From contig JASAOO010002857.1 of NCBI GenBank assembly GCA_030849075.1, positions 1 to 11,449 on the forward strand: 11,449 bases of DNA, read 5' to 3'. Origin of the DNA: Zelonia costaricensis (Eukaryota; Euglenozoa; Kinetoplastea; Trypanosomatida; Trypanosomatidae). The position numbers and the translations under genes are program-made. Positions 1 through 7,871 of this stretch are shown here, piece by piece; position 1 is the first letter of the stretch; each line of letters starts with the position of its first letter. The notes below the pieces were generated by a model. That model was not told the origin of the DNA, made no database searches, and was given only the letters and a program-made list of their open reading frames with translations.

Positions 1-108
1 GGGACGCTGCACTTCCGCACGACGATCCTGCCGCCGCTTGCGGAGATGGAGCGCATGGTGCGTGCGATCCGCGAGTTCCAGGACGCGGTGTACGAGCAGT
101 ACGCGTAG
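1..108 (+). CDS. ALAT: Alanine aminotransferase, C-terminal end (partial, 5' end outside window)
   Basis: This is the last 35 codons and TAG stop of a gene that enters from the left edge in frame 1. The peptide begins GTLHFRTTILPPLAEMERMV and ends in EQYA. The HFRxTILPP signature followed by an amphipathic closing helix is the usual carboxy end of eukaryotic alanine aminotransferases (class I/II PLP-dependent transaminases), which interconvert alanine plus 2-oxoglutarate with pyruvate plus glutamate. The Arg in HFR (residue 6 of the visible part) corresponds, from family knowledge, to the arginine that binds the substrate carboxylate. The PLP lysine and all other active-site residues lie outside the window, so activity and localisation cannot be judged. 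The gene is on the same strand as everything else here. A different subgroup I aminotransferase is the alternative, but the HFRxTILPP match favours ALAT. Confidence 0.85.
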   Translation, partial: GTLHFRTTILPPLAEMERMVRAIREFQDAVYEQYA

Positions 109-720
109 ACCAGCGTGCTTGCGTGTGTGTGCGCGTAGTCAGCGAGCGGTAGTAAGGCAGTGACGTCGTCGGGCGGCGTGCAAGCCGCCGTGGCCGCAGA
201 CCCGAAAAGGGGCCTCACAGCTAGTGCTGCAACTGCGTGGCTTCCGATGCCTGCTTGGTTTGTGTTTGTGCGTTGGGGTGCGAGTGGTTGCAGGCGAGGG
301 CTCGACCATTAAACGTACTGCTTCACTTCCACTTCACCTGTTAGTTGCCGCGACTATCTTGCGGGACACTGGGCTCATCAGGCGATGCGAGTGCTGATGC
401 GGTGGCGGTCGTCGTTCTGTTTCATCATCGTGATGGCGTCGGTAGGGGCTGCGGTGCGTGGGGAGGAGGAGAGCGCCACCCCTCTACCCCAGTCGTCGAA
501 AAGCAGCAGCGATGCGTGGGAGAAGGGAGGAAGTGGGTGGGACCCGACTCACATGCGCGCGCACACACACGCACAGATTCTCACTCCCTCACTCCCGCCC
601 ACCTCCTCCTCACTCTTTGTATGTTTGCTTCATGTTCTATTCTGTAGCTGCGGCTCGCAAGTGGTCGAGTGCAGCGCGCCGGCGGCGCCGCCCTGTGCGG
701 TGCTCCATGCTTTGCCTCTC

Positions 721-840
721 TGTGTGTGTGTGCGCGAGACGAGCGAGATGGGAGTGGCATTGTACACACACACACACACACACACAGACACAGTCGTCGG
801 TGCGTGTTGCGTGCATCTGCGTGTATGTGTGTGTGTGTGT
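721..840 (+). repeat. Opposed (TG)n - (AC)n - (TG)n microsatellite cluster
   Basis: A TG tract at 721-732, an AC tract at 764-786 and a second TG tract at about 826-840 lie within 120 bases. On one RNA strand UG and AC tracts are complementary, so either TG tract can pair with the AC tract to give a stem of up to about 12-15 bp. They are in the presumed 3' UTR of alanine aminotransferase. Confidence 0.85.
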
Positions 841-1115
841 ACCCGCCGACTGTCTCTGGATGGGTGCTGCTTCTGGCGGTCGAGCCCCGCTCGTGCTCTT
901 GCGCCTCCGGCGTGCCTTCTTGTTAAAGGAGTTTCCCTCCACGGTGACGCATCCGCGCGCGCCCCCCGCCCCACCCGCGTTTGCGCATCGCCGTCTTTGT
1001 TTTTTCTCATTTTTGTTTTTTTCGTCTGTGTGTGTGGGTGTGGGTGTGTGGGTGTGACTTTCTTTGTTGGCCCCACGCCGACTGCGTCCCCCCCACCCCC
1101 TCCCCTCCCCACACC

Positions 1116-1132
1116 ACACCACCACCACCACC
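1116..1132 (+). repeat. (ACC)n trinucleotide tract
   Basis: About five ACC units follow a C-rich stretch. The tract is non-coding; in one frame it reads as poly-His, which is not evidence of a gene. A complementary-type (GGT)n tract occurs near 10498. Confidence 0.8.
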
Positions 1133-1615
1133 GGGTAGATAGTGTGACAGCTCATGGGGCTGAGTGGGCTCTGATTAGCGTCTTCTTTGAGTGCGGCTCA
1201 GCCGCGTTTCTATTCATCTCCGTCCACTGCCTCCCTCGAGACTCAACCCCCCCTCCTCCCCGTCATGTCTGCGGTCACAAGAGCACGTTGTGCATCGACC
1301 TTTACGTGTCTTGAAGGCAGCGTCTACGCTGTGCGGTTGCGGGGGTTGTGTGTATGTGTGTGAATGGGACGTGGCCGAGAAGGGGGGAAGGGGCGGAGAC
1401 GGAGGTTGAGCAGGTCGGGAAATGAAGACGAGGGGAAGAGGCATGCGGCACCTCATCTCTTCCCCCCTTTTGCTCCTTCGCACCCCCCTTCGAGGGTGGG
1501 CAGAAGAAATGAAAACGGCCAAGTCACGTGCGTGCAACAACAAGTAGTACCAAGTCCGAGGCAGAGGGCAGACGAGAGAGCGGAGTCCCGCGCTGACCTG
1601 CGCCGTGAACGGGGG

Positions 1616-1632
1616 TCCACTTCAGAAGTGGA
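1616..1632. repeat. Perfect 17-base palindrome (8-bp arms, 1-base centre)
   Basis: TCCACTTC (1616-1623), A (1624), GAAGTGGA (1625-1632). It sits in a non-repetitive part of the spacer. As RNA it would fold as a 7-bp stem with a 3-base loop. Confidence 0.8.
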
Positions 1633-1740
1633 GTTGGGCCACGCTGCGAGTGCTGGGGGCCATGCAGTCCGCGCGGGGGGGGGGTTCCGCAGGGCACTTC
1701 GTTTCTCATTGTGCGACGCGCTGCCACCGTGACCCAACGA

Positions 1741-1763
1741 CACACATACACACACACACACAC
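1741..1763 (+). repeat. (CA)n microsatellite
   Basis: An interrupted CA tract in the spacer upstream of the primase gene. Non-coding. Confidence 0.9.
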
Positions 1764-2045
1764 GCACGCCACATCCTCTCCGCCCTCCGCTCCCCTGGCC
1801 ACAACAGCTGCCTTGGTCCGTTTCTCCGTGCTTACATCTGCGTGCACTCTCCGACCCCGCTTGCGGCACGCTGTCGGTGCCTTCTGCCGATACTCCCGCT
1901 TGCCCCGAATTTTCCCCTTCATCCTCCTCCGCCCCCTCTTCCATCTCTGCCTCTCTGCCCCCCCCCTCCCCTTCGCACACACAGAAGCGAACCGCAGTTC
2001 CAAGACAAGAGGCACACCGCCGGCTCTGGCACTCGCGCTGCAGGG

Positions 2046-2074
2046 ACACACACACACACACATATACACACATA
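2046..2074 (+). repeat. (CA)n microsatellite with TA interruptions
   Basis: An AC tract interrupted by TATA and CATA in the primase upstream region. Non-coding. Confidence 0.85.
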
Positions 2075-2250
2075 CAGCTACACCTTTGCGATCGAGGAGC
2101 GCACGCCTGCCACTGCCACTCGAGCCAGGTCTGCGCAACCCCCCCGTTTCGCATCCCTCCTCCTCCTCCTCCGCTTCGTCCACCTCTTTCGTACTCTCAG
2201 CATCTGGACCGCGCCCTCGGGGGGACTGCCTCGCGACGTCTTGGGCTCGC

Positions 2251-2279
2251 CACACCACACATACACACACACTCACACC
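2251..2279 (+). repeat. Interrupted (CA)n microsatellite
   Basis: A CACACCACACATACACACACAC-type tract in the primase upstream region. Non-coding. Confidence 0.85.
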
Positions 2280-2360
2280 ATAAATACCTGACCATACAGC
2301 CTCTCATAGACTTGCCACCTCTTTCGGCTTCTTTTCCTTGTGGTTCTCGCGCTCACATAG

Positions 2361-2381
2361 ACACACACACACACACACACA
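2361..2381 (+). repeat. (AC)n microsatellite
   Basis: Ten uninterrupted AC units plus one A, about 450 bases before the primase start codon and upstream of the likely splice acceptors. Confidence 0.9.
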
Positions 2382-2661
2382 GCGCCCTCCCCCCCGCTGT
2401 TCTCCCAGCCTTGTCTCGCTAGAACCTCCCTCCTCTCACTCCTGCCGCGCGCCCTCCTCCTTCACCTGTTCCTTCCATCTTCGCATCACACCTCGCATAC
2501 CAGCCCGCGCCGTGTTTTCTTCTTTGCCGTACGTCTGCGTCTACGCTTACGCGTACGTGAGCGTGTGGAGTTGTGTGGCACGTGGCTGACAGCGGGGCCC
2601 GCTGCGCGTCTCCTCTTCGTGTGCGTGCGTGTGTGTGTCTGTGCTCCCACACGGAATAGAG

Positions 2662-2787
2662 CCGCGTCCTCACTCACCACACCCTGGGTGTCCGTTTTCG
2701 TGTTCCTCTGTTCTTTGTTTTCCGCAGTGCGTATCAGCACCGACTCACCTCCACCCCCTTCCCCCTCCCACCTCTCTTGACTTCTAG
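2662..2787 (+). promoter_or_regulatory. Polypyrimidine tract and candidate spliced-leader acceptor sites for the primase mRNA
   Basis: There is no AG from 2662 to 2725. A T/C-rich run (about 2691-2722) then leads to CAG at 2725-2727. A second C-rich tract (about 2743-2783) leads to TAG at 2785-2787. These are the two best trans-splice acceptors, giving 5' leaders of about 102 or 42 bases before the ATG at 2830 (spliced leader not counted). Neither leader contains an upstream ATG. A weaker AG lies at 2736-2737. Confidence 0.65.
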
Positions 2788-2829
2788 AGCTACCTGACTC
2801 GGTCTGTTTGCGTGTTCGCGAGTGTCGCG

Positions 2830-5217
2830 ATGCAGCCGGGTCGTGCACTGCTGCAGCGCTGCTGCGTCGCGGGCGCACTGCACCGCTCGCCCGCTGCCCT
2901 CGCCGCCGCTGCCACCACTGCGGCAAGGCGACGCGGCGGACGTGGGGGCGCGGCGGCGGTGGCCGCGTCGGACACGGAGGCTGCCGATGCCACCCGCCAC
3001 GCCGAGCTGGAGAGTCGCCGGCGACTGCGCCGCACCCCCGCGCAGCTGCTCGCTGACCTTCACGACCCTGCCACGTCTGCGGGGGAGGACGCGACGGCTA
3101 CGGACGGCTCCGTTGCGCGGCTGCTGCGCAAACACGGTGCACGCCGCCGGGGCAGCGCGGGCCGCGAGGCCGACGGCGACGAGGACGACGGCAGCAGCGG
3201 CGGCGGCGGCGCAGCCGCACTCGAGGCGCGAGGCGCAAAGGAGACGCCGTCGTCGGCGGCGGTGCCGGCGCCGCGCCGGGTGAAGGGCGATCGGCTGGTG
3301 ACGCCGCCAGCGTTCGCAGAGGAGCGCGCGGGGGCAGCGGCACCGCAGACCGGCGGCGGCGGTGGCGGCGTCGACGAGGACGACGGCGCGAGTGCGCTGC
3401 TCACGACGTCCACATCGGAGTCGACCAGCACCCAACAAGAACAGCAGCAGCATCTGCTCACCAACCCGTTCCGCGGCCTGCACGCCGATGTGGCGCGCAG
3501 TTACCGCATTGATCAGCTGCTTGATGAGGCCACCGCGGCGGACCTGCTGTTCGCGCGGCAGGAGAAGAAGTCGACCGCGTTTTCTTTTCTGCACTTCCGC
3601 GCCGGCGAGCGCTTCTACGCCGCGCACTGGAACTGCGTGCAGGACATGCAGCAGCAGCTCGATGCCTCGGCTGATGCCGCGGTGGCGCAGCAGGAGCGAC
3701 AACTCCGCGCCCTGTCGAAGCGGCTTGCTTCTCCCTACACGCGCGGCACCCCCATCCCCGGGCTCACGCTGTTCAACAACGACCTCGGGCTACAGAACGC
3801 CCTCGTGCAGTGCAGCTACCCTTTGATCGTGGCACAGCGCCTGCTACTCTTTCCCGATCACCTGCGGCACTTCCACGCCCTCTGCGGCCGCGCGGACGTG
3901 CCGTGCGACTTCTACGCGGATGTCGATCTTCCTGGCGAGTCGGCGGCAGGGGCGGAGAAGGCGCTGCTCGAGATTCTGAACTACCTCGACGTGCGACTGC
4001 CCGGCGTCGGCTTCAGCGATCCGTTCTTCCTCATCCTGACCAACGCCCTGCCGAGCTCGGACAAGGTGTCGTACCACATTCACGCGCGGAGCATGACACA
4101 CGTCGGCGCTGCTGCTGCTGCTGCTGCTGCGGGGGCAGGAGCAGGGACACCCAGCAAACTGCCCGCCAAGCCACGCCGCAAGCCTGCGAGTAAGAAGATA
4201 AAGGCCAGCGTGAAGAAGAGCAAGAAAGAGCACCTGTCCGCGATCGATCGCGAGCTGGACGAGGACGAGGAGGTGGAGGAGGCGTACGACGACCTTAGCG
4301 ACATGGTCAGCGCTGTCGACGGCAGCGCGTCGTCGGGTGGTCGCCACGGCACCGCCCCGACGAAGGTGGTGGCCTTCCAGGACTACCGCGCTGTGAAGCT
4401 CATCGCGGACGAGGTGAACCAGACCCTCGGCCGGGATGTGATTGACCCCAACTGCTACCGCCCGAACGGGCTGCTGCGCTGCGCCTTCAGCGCGAAGCTT
4501 CCGTCAGCGCAAAGCCACGACTTCCGCGGCGCGTCAGACGGCGCGTCGCTGCAGCAGCAGCTTCGCAAGCGGCTCGTCCCCCTCGTCACGGCCGCCGATC
4601 CGGCGCTGCAGCAGCGGCTGTCGGAGATGGAGGCGGTGCTGCGCACCATGAGCGATCCCGAGATCATGGAGCTCACCTTCTGCACGCGGCACCTCGACGC
4701 AGATGCGAAGGTGGTCAAGGCGGCGCACCAGCACGCCACGGAGCTCAGTATCCTGGACGGCCACGCAGCGGAGGGAAGCGCAGAGCAGCTGCGGCGGGCG
4801 GCGGCGCTCCAGGCGACGACACGGCATCGCTTCAAGCTGATCCGCCCGCGCCACGTGCTGGGCCCACAAGCCGCCCAGGCCGCCGAGTACGACGCCTACG
4901 GGAACGTGGTGTCGCCCTTCCTCACCGAGGCGGCCAAGTGGCGCCGCTTCAAGGCTGTCACGGCGAAGCTGCGCACGCTGCCGCCCCGCGCGGCGGAGAG
5001 CTACGACGTGTGGGTGCGTGTCGGGCTCGCCCTGCACAACTTCAGCAACGAAGACAACGTCTTTGAGCAGTGGGTGCTCTTCTCGCTCAAGTCGCCGCTG
5101 AAGTACTCCCGCGAGGTGTGCCGCAAGAAGTGGGTACAGTTCGAGCGCAACCCCGACGCGCTGAACTGGCGCCGCGGGTACAACTACCTGAACTCGACGG
5201 TGTGGCGTCAGGTGTGA
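2830..5217 (+). CDS. PRI2: Mitochondrial (kinetoplast) DNA primase, AEP superfamily with PriCT-2 domain; probable PRI2
   Basis: 795 residues. The ATG at 2830 is chosen because it is the first ATG after the splice signals; the frame is open upstream only through a GTG. Residues 1-47 carry Arg, Ala and Leu and no acidic residue, a typical mitochondrial presequence. Residues 48-210 are low-complexity. The primase core shows motif I FYADVDLP (D364, D366, metal binding), motif II KVSYHIH (S414-x-H416) and motif III VIDPNCYRPNGLLR (D539). This order is that of archaeo-eukaryotic primases, and motif III resembles PrimPol-type enzymes. Residues about 700-792 (WVRVGLALHNF, EQWVLFSLKS, CRKKWVQF) fit PriCT-2. 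In Trypanosoma brucei the two kDNA primases PRI1 and PRI2 combine a primase with PriCT-2 and make RNA primers for kinetoplast DNA replication. I favour PRI2 because I recall T. brucei PRI2 lying near alanine aminotransferase, as here; this is unchecked. Odd: an 88-residue insert (about 425-512) between motifs II and III. The alternatives are PRI1 or a PrimPol-like protein. Confidence 0.8.
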   Translation: MQPGRALLQRCCVAGALHRSPAALAAAATTAARRRGGRGGAAAVAASDTEAADATRHAELESRRRLRRTPAQLLADLHDPATSAGEDATATDGSVARLLRKHGARRRGSAGREADGDEDDGSSGGGGAAALEARGAKETPSSAAVPAPRRVKGDRLVTPPAFAEERAGAAAPQTGGGGGGVDEDDGASALLTTSTSESTSTQQEQQQHLLTNPFRGLHADVARSYRIDQLLDEATAADLLFARQEKKSTAFSFLHFRAGERFYAAHWNCVQDMQQQLDASADAAVAQQERQLRALSKRLASPYTRGTPIPGLTLFNNDLGLQNALVQCSYPLIVAQRLLLFPDHLRHFHALCGRADVPCDFYADVDLPGESAAGAEKALLEILNYLDVRLPGVGFSDPFFLILTNALPSSDKVSYHIHARSMTHVGAAAAAAAAGAGAGTPSKLPAKPRRKPASKKIKASVKKSKKEHLSAIDRELDEDEEVEEAYDDLSDMVSAVDGSASSGGRHGTAPTKVVAFQDYRAVKLIADEVNQTLGRDVIDPNCYRPNGLLRCAFSAKLPSAQSHDFRGASDGASLQQQLRKRLVPLVTAADPALQQRLSEMEAVLRTMSDPEIMELTFCTRHLDADAKVVKAAHQHATELSILDGHAAEGSAEQLRRAAALQATTRHRFKLIRPRHVLGPQAAQAAEYDAYGNVVSPFLTEAAKWRRFKAVTAKLRTLPPRAAESYDVWVRVGLALHNFSNEDNVFEQWVLFSLKSPLKYSREVCRKKWVQFERNPDALNWRRGYNYLNSTVWRQV
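4108..4128 (+). repeat. In-frame (GCT)7 microsatellite in the primase gene
   Basis: Seven GCT codons, followed by one GCG, encode Ala427-Ala434 at the start of the insert between catalytic motifs II and III. Elsewhere in the gene alanine is mostly GCG or GCC, so the run looks like repeat expansion and is a likely length polymorphism. Confidence 0.9.
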
Positions 5218-5289
5218 GCCGGGCGCGAGGCTTCCCAGCGTGCGTGCGTGTGTGATGGGGGCGCGCCTCCTCTAGACCTCTTTCATAAG

Positions 5290-5304
5290 CACACACACAC
5301 ACAC
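5290..5304 (+). repeat. (CA)n microsatellite
   Basis: A CA tract about 75 bases after the primase stop codon, in the 3' UTR. Confidence 0.85.
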
Positions 5305-6465
5305 GCCGTGCACATATGCTGAGCCTCGTCCTTCTCCCACTCTTGTCTTCAGCACACCATCATAGATATACCCCCTCCCTCAATCCCCCCTCCCCGCGGC
5401 GTGTGTGCCGCACCGCCCACCCTCACTCTTCTCTCTACGCGGGACAGGGAGGGGGGGGCGGGCGGTGCGAAGCTGGTGTTTCCTCAACTGTTCCTTTATT
5501 GTTCTTTGTACAGGGTGTGACATGCTGTTGGCCACGGACCGCCGTCTGGCTGTGTTGTTTTTGAGTTTTTACTGCCCTGGGTGGGGCGCTGTGCACGTAC
5601 GCTTTTGCGAGGAATGGGGTGGTGGTGGTGGGGAGTCTCTGAGCAGCGCCCCGGGGGGTGCGGACGGTGTGCGCCATGCCGCCTTCTCGCGCTCTTGTGC
5701 GCTCTCGCCTACATGCGCTTCGGAGGAAGGCTCTGCCCGATCCTCGTACACGCACACGCACCCCCCACCCCCCACACACACGTTTGTGCGCGCGTGGCAC
5801 AACTTCCGCTCTGCTGCCCTCTTCCCTCTTGATGTGTATCGGTGCAGGAGTACGCATGTGTGGGTGTGTGGGTGTATTTGTGCTTTCTCAATCATACAGT
5901 GTGTCGCGCGTGCACGGGAGTTGGTTTTCGATTTTGGCCTTCTCTCTTATCGTGTGTGAGTGTGGATGTGTTGTAGTAGCACCCTCGGGTGCAAGACTGA
6001 GCCGGTCGTGTCGATGATGGTGTCGACGATTCTTGTTGTGGAGTGGATGCTGTGAATGCGCGTTGCGGAGTCCGGCATTTGAAGTGTGTGTGTCGTAGTG
6101 CACCACCGCCACGCTGCGCTTTGCACTCCCTTTTCTTGTTTTCTCGCTCCGGCCTCGTGAAGGCACGCAGCTCAGTCACCTTCTCTTTCCTTCATTCCTC
6201 CCGTTCTCGTCTCGTTGATGTGGTGACGTGCACGTGCGTGTCGTGCCCGAACGTGCACGATGTCGTTGGCGTTGTCGCGCTCTTGTCGCATGCGACGTAC
6301 TTTCTCCGTCCTGACGTCAAACCTTGTTCTCGCTGAGCTGTCACGCTGCCGTCGAGCGCGCGCGTCGATCAGCAGTGAAAAACCAAACCCCACAAGAAAA
6401 AAACTGGAGAGCACCCGCGGGTGGCAGGGACGTCGACGCGTGTCACGCGAGTGCCGCATCGAGAC

Positions 6466-6479
6466 AGAGGAATACAGTA
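6466..6479 (+). repeat. 14-base direct repeat, copy 1
   Basis: AGAGGAATACAGTA, identical to 7282-7295 and 816 bases upstream of it. It is AT-richer than its surroundings. A second 14-base match (GCGCGTCGATCAGC, 6360-6373 and 7202-7215) lies upstream in the same order. Confidence 0.85.
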
Positions 6480-6890
6480 TAGTGGTGTGAGAGGGCACGA
6501 GTGCAGCCAGTCCCGTCCTCGGCGTCGTATCCGGGTCTCATGAGACGGCCGTGCCTATCGTACCATCCCTCTTCATCGATTGGGCGCGGCACACCGCACC
6601 CGCCACGGTGAGGAGGGGCGGCAGTGTGCCATGCGCTTGCCTCAGGTCGAGATGGCTACTGGAGGTTGCGCGTAGGTGTGGCGACTCGCCGTCTGCCCCG
6701 CTGCTCCCTCTCCTCCTCCGGCTACCTTCCGCCTCTGCGAGATGCGCATGCGGTGCGCGTGGCCGCGGCTTCCACCCGCGCTGAGCAACGACCCACGGAA
6801 TGCGCACCGATAGGACAAGAGGGTGCTTTGCATGGGGCGCGGTGGATCGACCACAGCCTCACCGAAGGCAGCCATGCGCGGCCTCTCTTG
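6480..6890 (+). mobile_element. Candidate degenerate SIDER-type retroposon (SIDER2-like)
   Basis: This segment differs from the surrounding UTR: it lacks CA/TG tracts, has balanced purine/pyrimidine content and is non-coding. Phrases such as GTCTCATGAGAC (6535), GTGTGGCGACTCGCC (6676) and GCGCACCGATAGGACA (6799) look like those of the short, degenerate ingi-derived retroposons (SIDER) found in Leishmania 3' UTRs. That is recognition from memory, not an alignment. SIDER2 elements are known in that genus to lie mainly in 3' UTRs and to promote mRNA decay or translational control. The position here, about 1.3 kb after the primase stop on the sense strand, fits. The boundaries are approximate. 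A 14-base direct repeat begins just before it and recurs at 7282, possibly a target duplication or a second repeat remnant. Confidence 0.45.
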
Positions 6891-7095
6891 TGCACGCCTT
6901 TCTTCTACCCTTCTCCGCTGACCCCCCGCTTGTGTCGTGCTCTCCACCCCAATCCCCCGCCCTCCTGCGTCACACGCACCTCTGCACGTCGCCCTCTCAC
7001 GCCTCCTGCAAGCTCCGTGAACGGCCCACTGCGAAACACGCACGAGAAAACAGGGAGTGTCATCTGCCTGAGCTGCAGCAACAGCGTCTGTCGCA

Positions 7096-7137
7096 ACACA
7101 CACATACACACACAAACGCACACACAAACGCACGCAA
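7096..7137 (+). repeat. CA-rich tract with two perfect 12-base tandem units
   Basis: An AC-rich run contains CACACAAACGCA twice in tandem (7109-7120 and 7121-7132). Non-coding. Confidence 0.85.
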
Positions 7138-7153
7138 AGACGCAAAAAAGCAT

Positions 7154-7177
7154 ACACCGCCATCGTCACGGCGGTGT
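7154..7177 (+). repeat. GC-rich hairpin in the primase 3' region
   Basis: ACACCGCC (7154-7161) and GGCGGTGT (7170-7177) form a perfect 8-bp stem around an 8-base loop, just after an A run (7144-7149). Confidence 0.7.
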
Positions 7178-7281
7178 GCGGTTCACGAGACCGGTGGGTG
7201 TGCGCGTCGATCAGCGCGTCCACCTCCCTCCTCCCTCTCTTCACAGCGCAAATCTCTTCCTCACTTGGCTGCCACTGCTAG

Positions 7282-7295
7282 AGAGGAATACAGTA
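7282..7295 (+). repeat. 14-base direct repeat, copy 2
   Basis: AGAGGAATACAGTA, identical to 6466-6479. The sequence just before both copies is also loosely similar (TGCC...), which suggests a longer diverged repeat. Confidence 0.85.
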
Positions 7296-7871
7296 AAGAG
7301 CAACAAAGCGACTCGGCGGCAGCGGCGGTGTTAGTCATAGTCTACGCTGCGGAGGAGGAGGCTGCCTCAACGCGCGTGTGTGTGTGGCGGTGCGTGCGTG
7401 CGTGCGCCTTTGCGTACACCAGCGCACTCACCGACAGTGCACCCCACCCCACCCTCCCCTTGTCCCACACACGGCCCCACAACACGCCTCACATACAGCA
7501 GATACAGACACACACGTTTAGACGACTCTGCCCCCTTTTTTCTTTTCGCTTGATCGGCCAGGGTACTACACACGTGTAAGAAGACGAAGAAAAAAACAAT
7601 CAGGCAATCTCGTGCTGGTGGAGTTGTTGCGTGTATCACAAACACGTACGCACTCCTCTGCAGATCCCTGGCTCCCCCCCTACGACCACCCTCATAAAAC
7701 ACGTCGCTCAGGCGCTACAAAGACACTCGCCTGTGTTGTGCATACCTCCCCCCCCCCCCACACACACTCGCGTACGCACACAAACGCGTCTGTACGTGTG
7801 TGTCCGTGAAGTCGGCTGACGGGAATCAGCACGAACACATAAGAAATTTGCAGAGCCGATCGCGCGTTTAG

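Larger units (their letters stand above)
109..2787 (+). other. Long spacer: alanine aminotransferase 3' UTR and upstream region of the primase gene
   Basis: No convincing gene is seen in these 2.7 kb. The open frames translate microsatellites (HTHTHT, VCVCVC) and low-complexity pyrimidine DNA, and none shows the GC3-rich coding pattern of the flanking genes. The stretch contains TG tracts, CA tracts, an (ACC)n tract, a purine-rich patch around 1365-1450 and many C/T runs. In Leishmania polyadenylation of the upstream gene is usually coupled to the downstream splice site and falls a few hundred bases before it. By that rule the alanine aminotransferase 3' UTR could be up to about 2 kb long (inference). 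A short GC-rich hairpin (GGCGGC 172-177, GCCGCC 184-189) lies about 60 bases after the stop codon. Confidence 0.75.

Noticed and set aside
385..1314. 309-codon open frame in the first spacer
   Set aside because: It reads through CA/TG tracts and an (ACC)n tract, giving HTHTHT and poly-His. It has no domain and no coding bias.
2305..2363. Two CATAGA-type elements (2305-2312, 2356-2363), and another at 5361, resembling the kinetoplastid S-phase mRNA octamer (C/A)AUAGAA(G/A)
   Set aside because: All differ from the octamer at its seventh position (CATAGAC or CATAGAT), and the two upstream ones lie before the likely splice acceptors, so they would not be in the mature mRNA.
2812..2829. Upstream GTG start for the primase (and GTG at 8046 for the LisH protein)
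   Set aside because: Trypanosomatids start at ATG. The extensions would add non-conserved or repeat-encoded residues, and the GTG at 8046 lies before the likely splice site.
2734..3702. Long antisense frames opposite the primase and LisH-protein genes (for example 2734-3702 and 8036-8926, minus strand)
   Set aside because: They are typical shadows of GC3-rich coding DNA. The products are Arg/Ala/Ser-rich without domains, and the real genes are supported by motifs on the + strand.
6624..7579. Overlapping open frames of 236 and 259 codons in the second spacer
   Set aside because: They span the retroposon-like segment and the CA-rich tract, lack the GC3 bias of the real genes and show no recognisable family.
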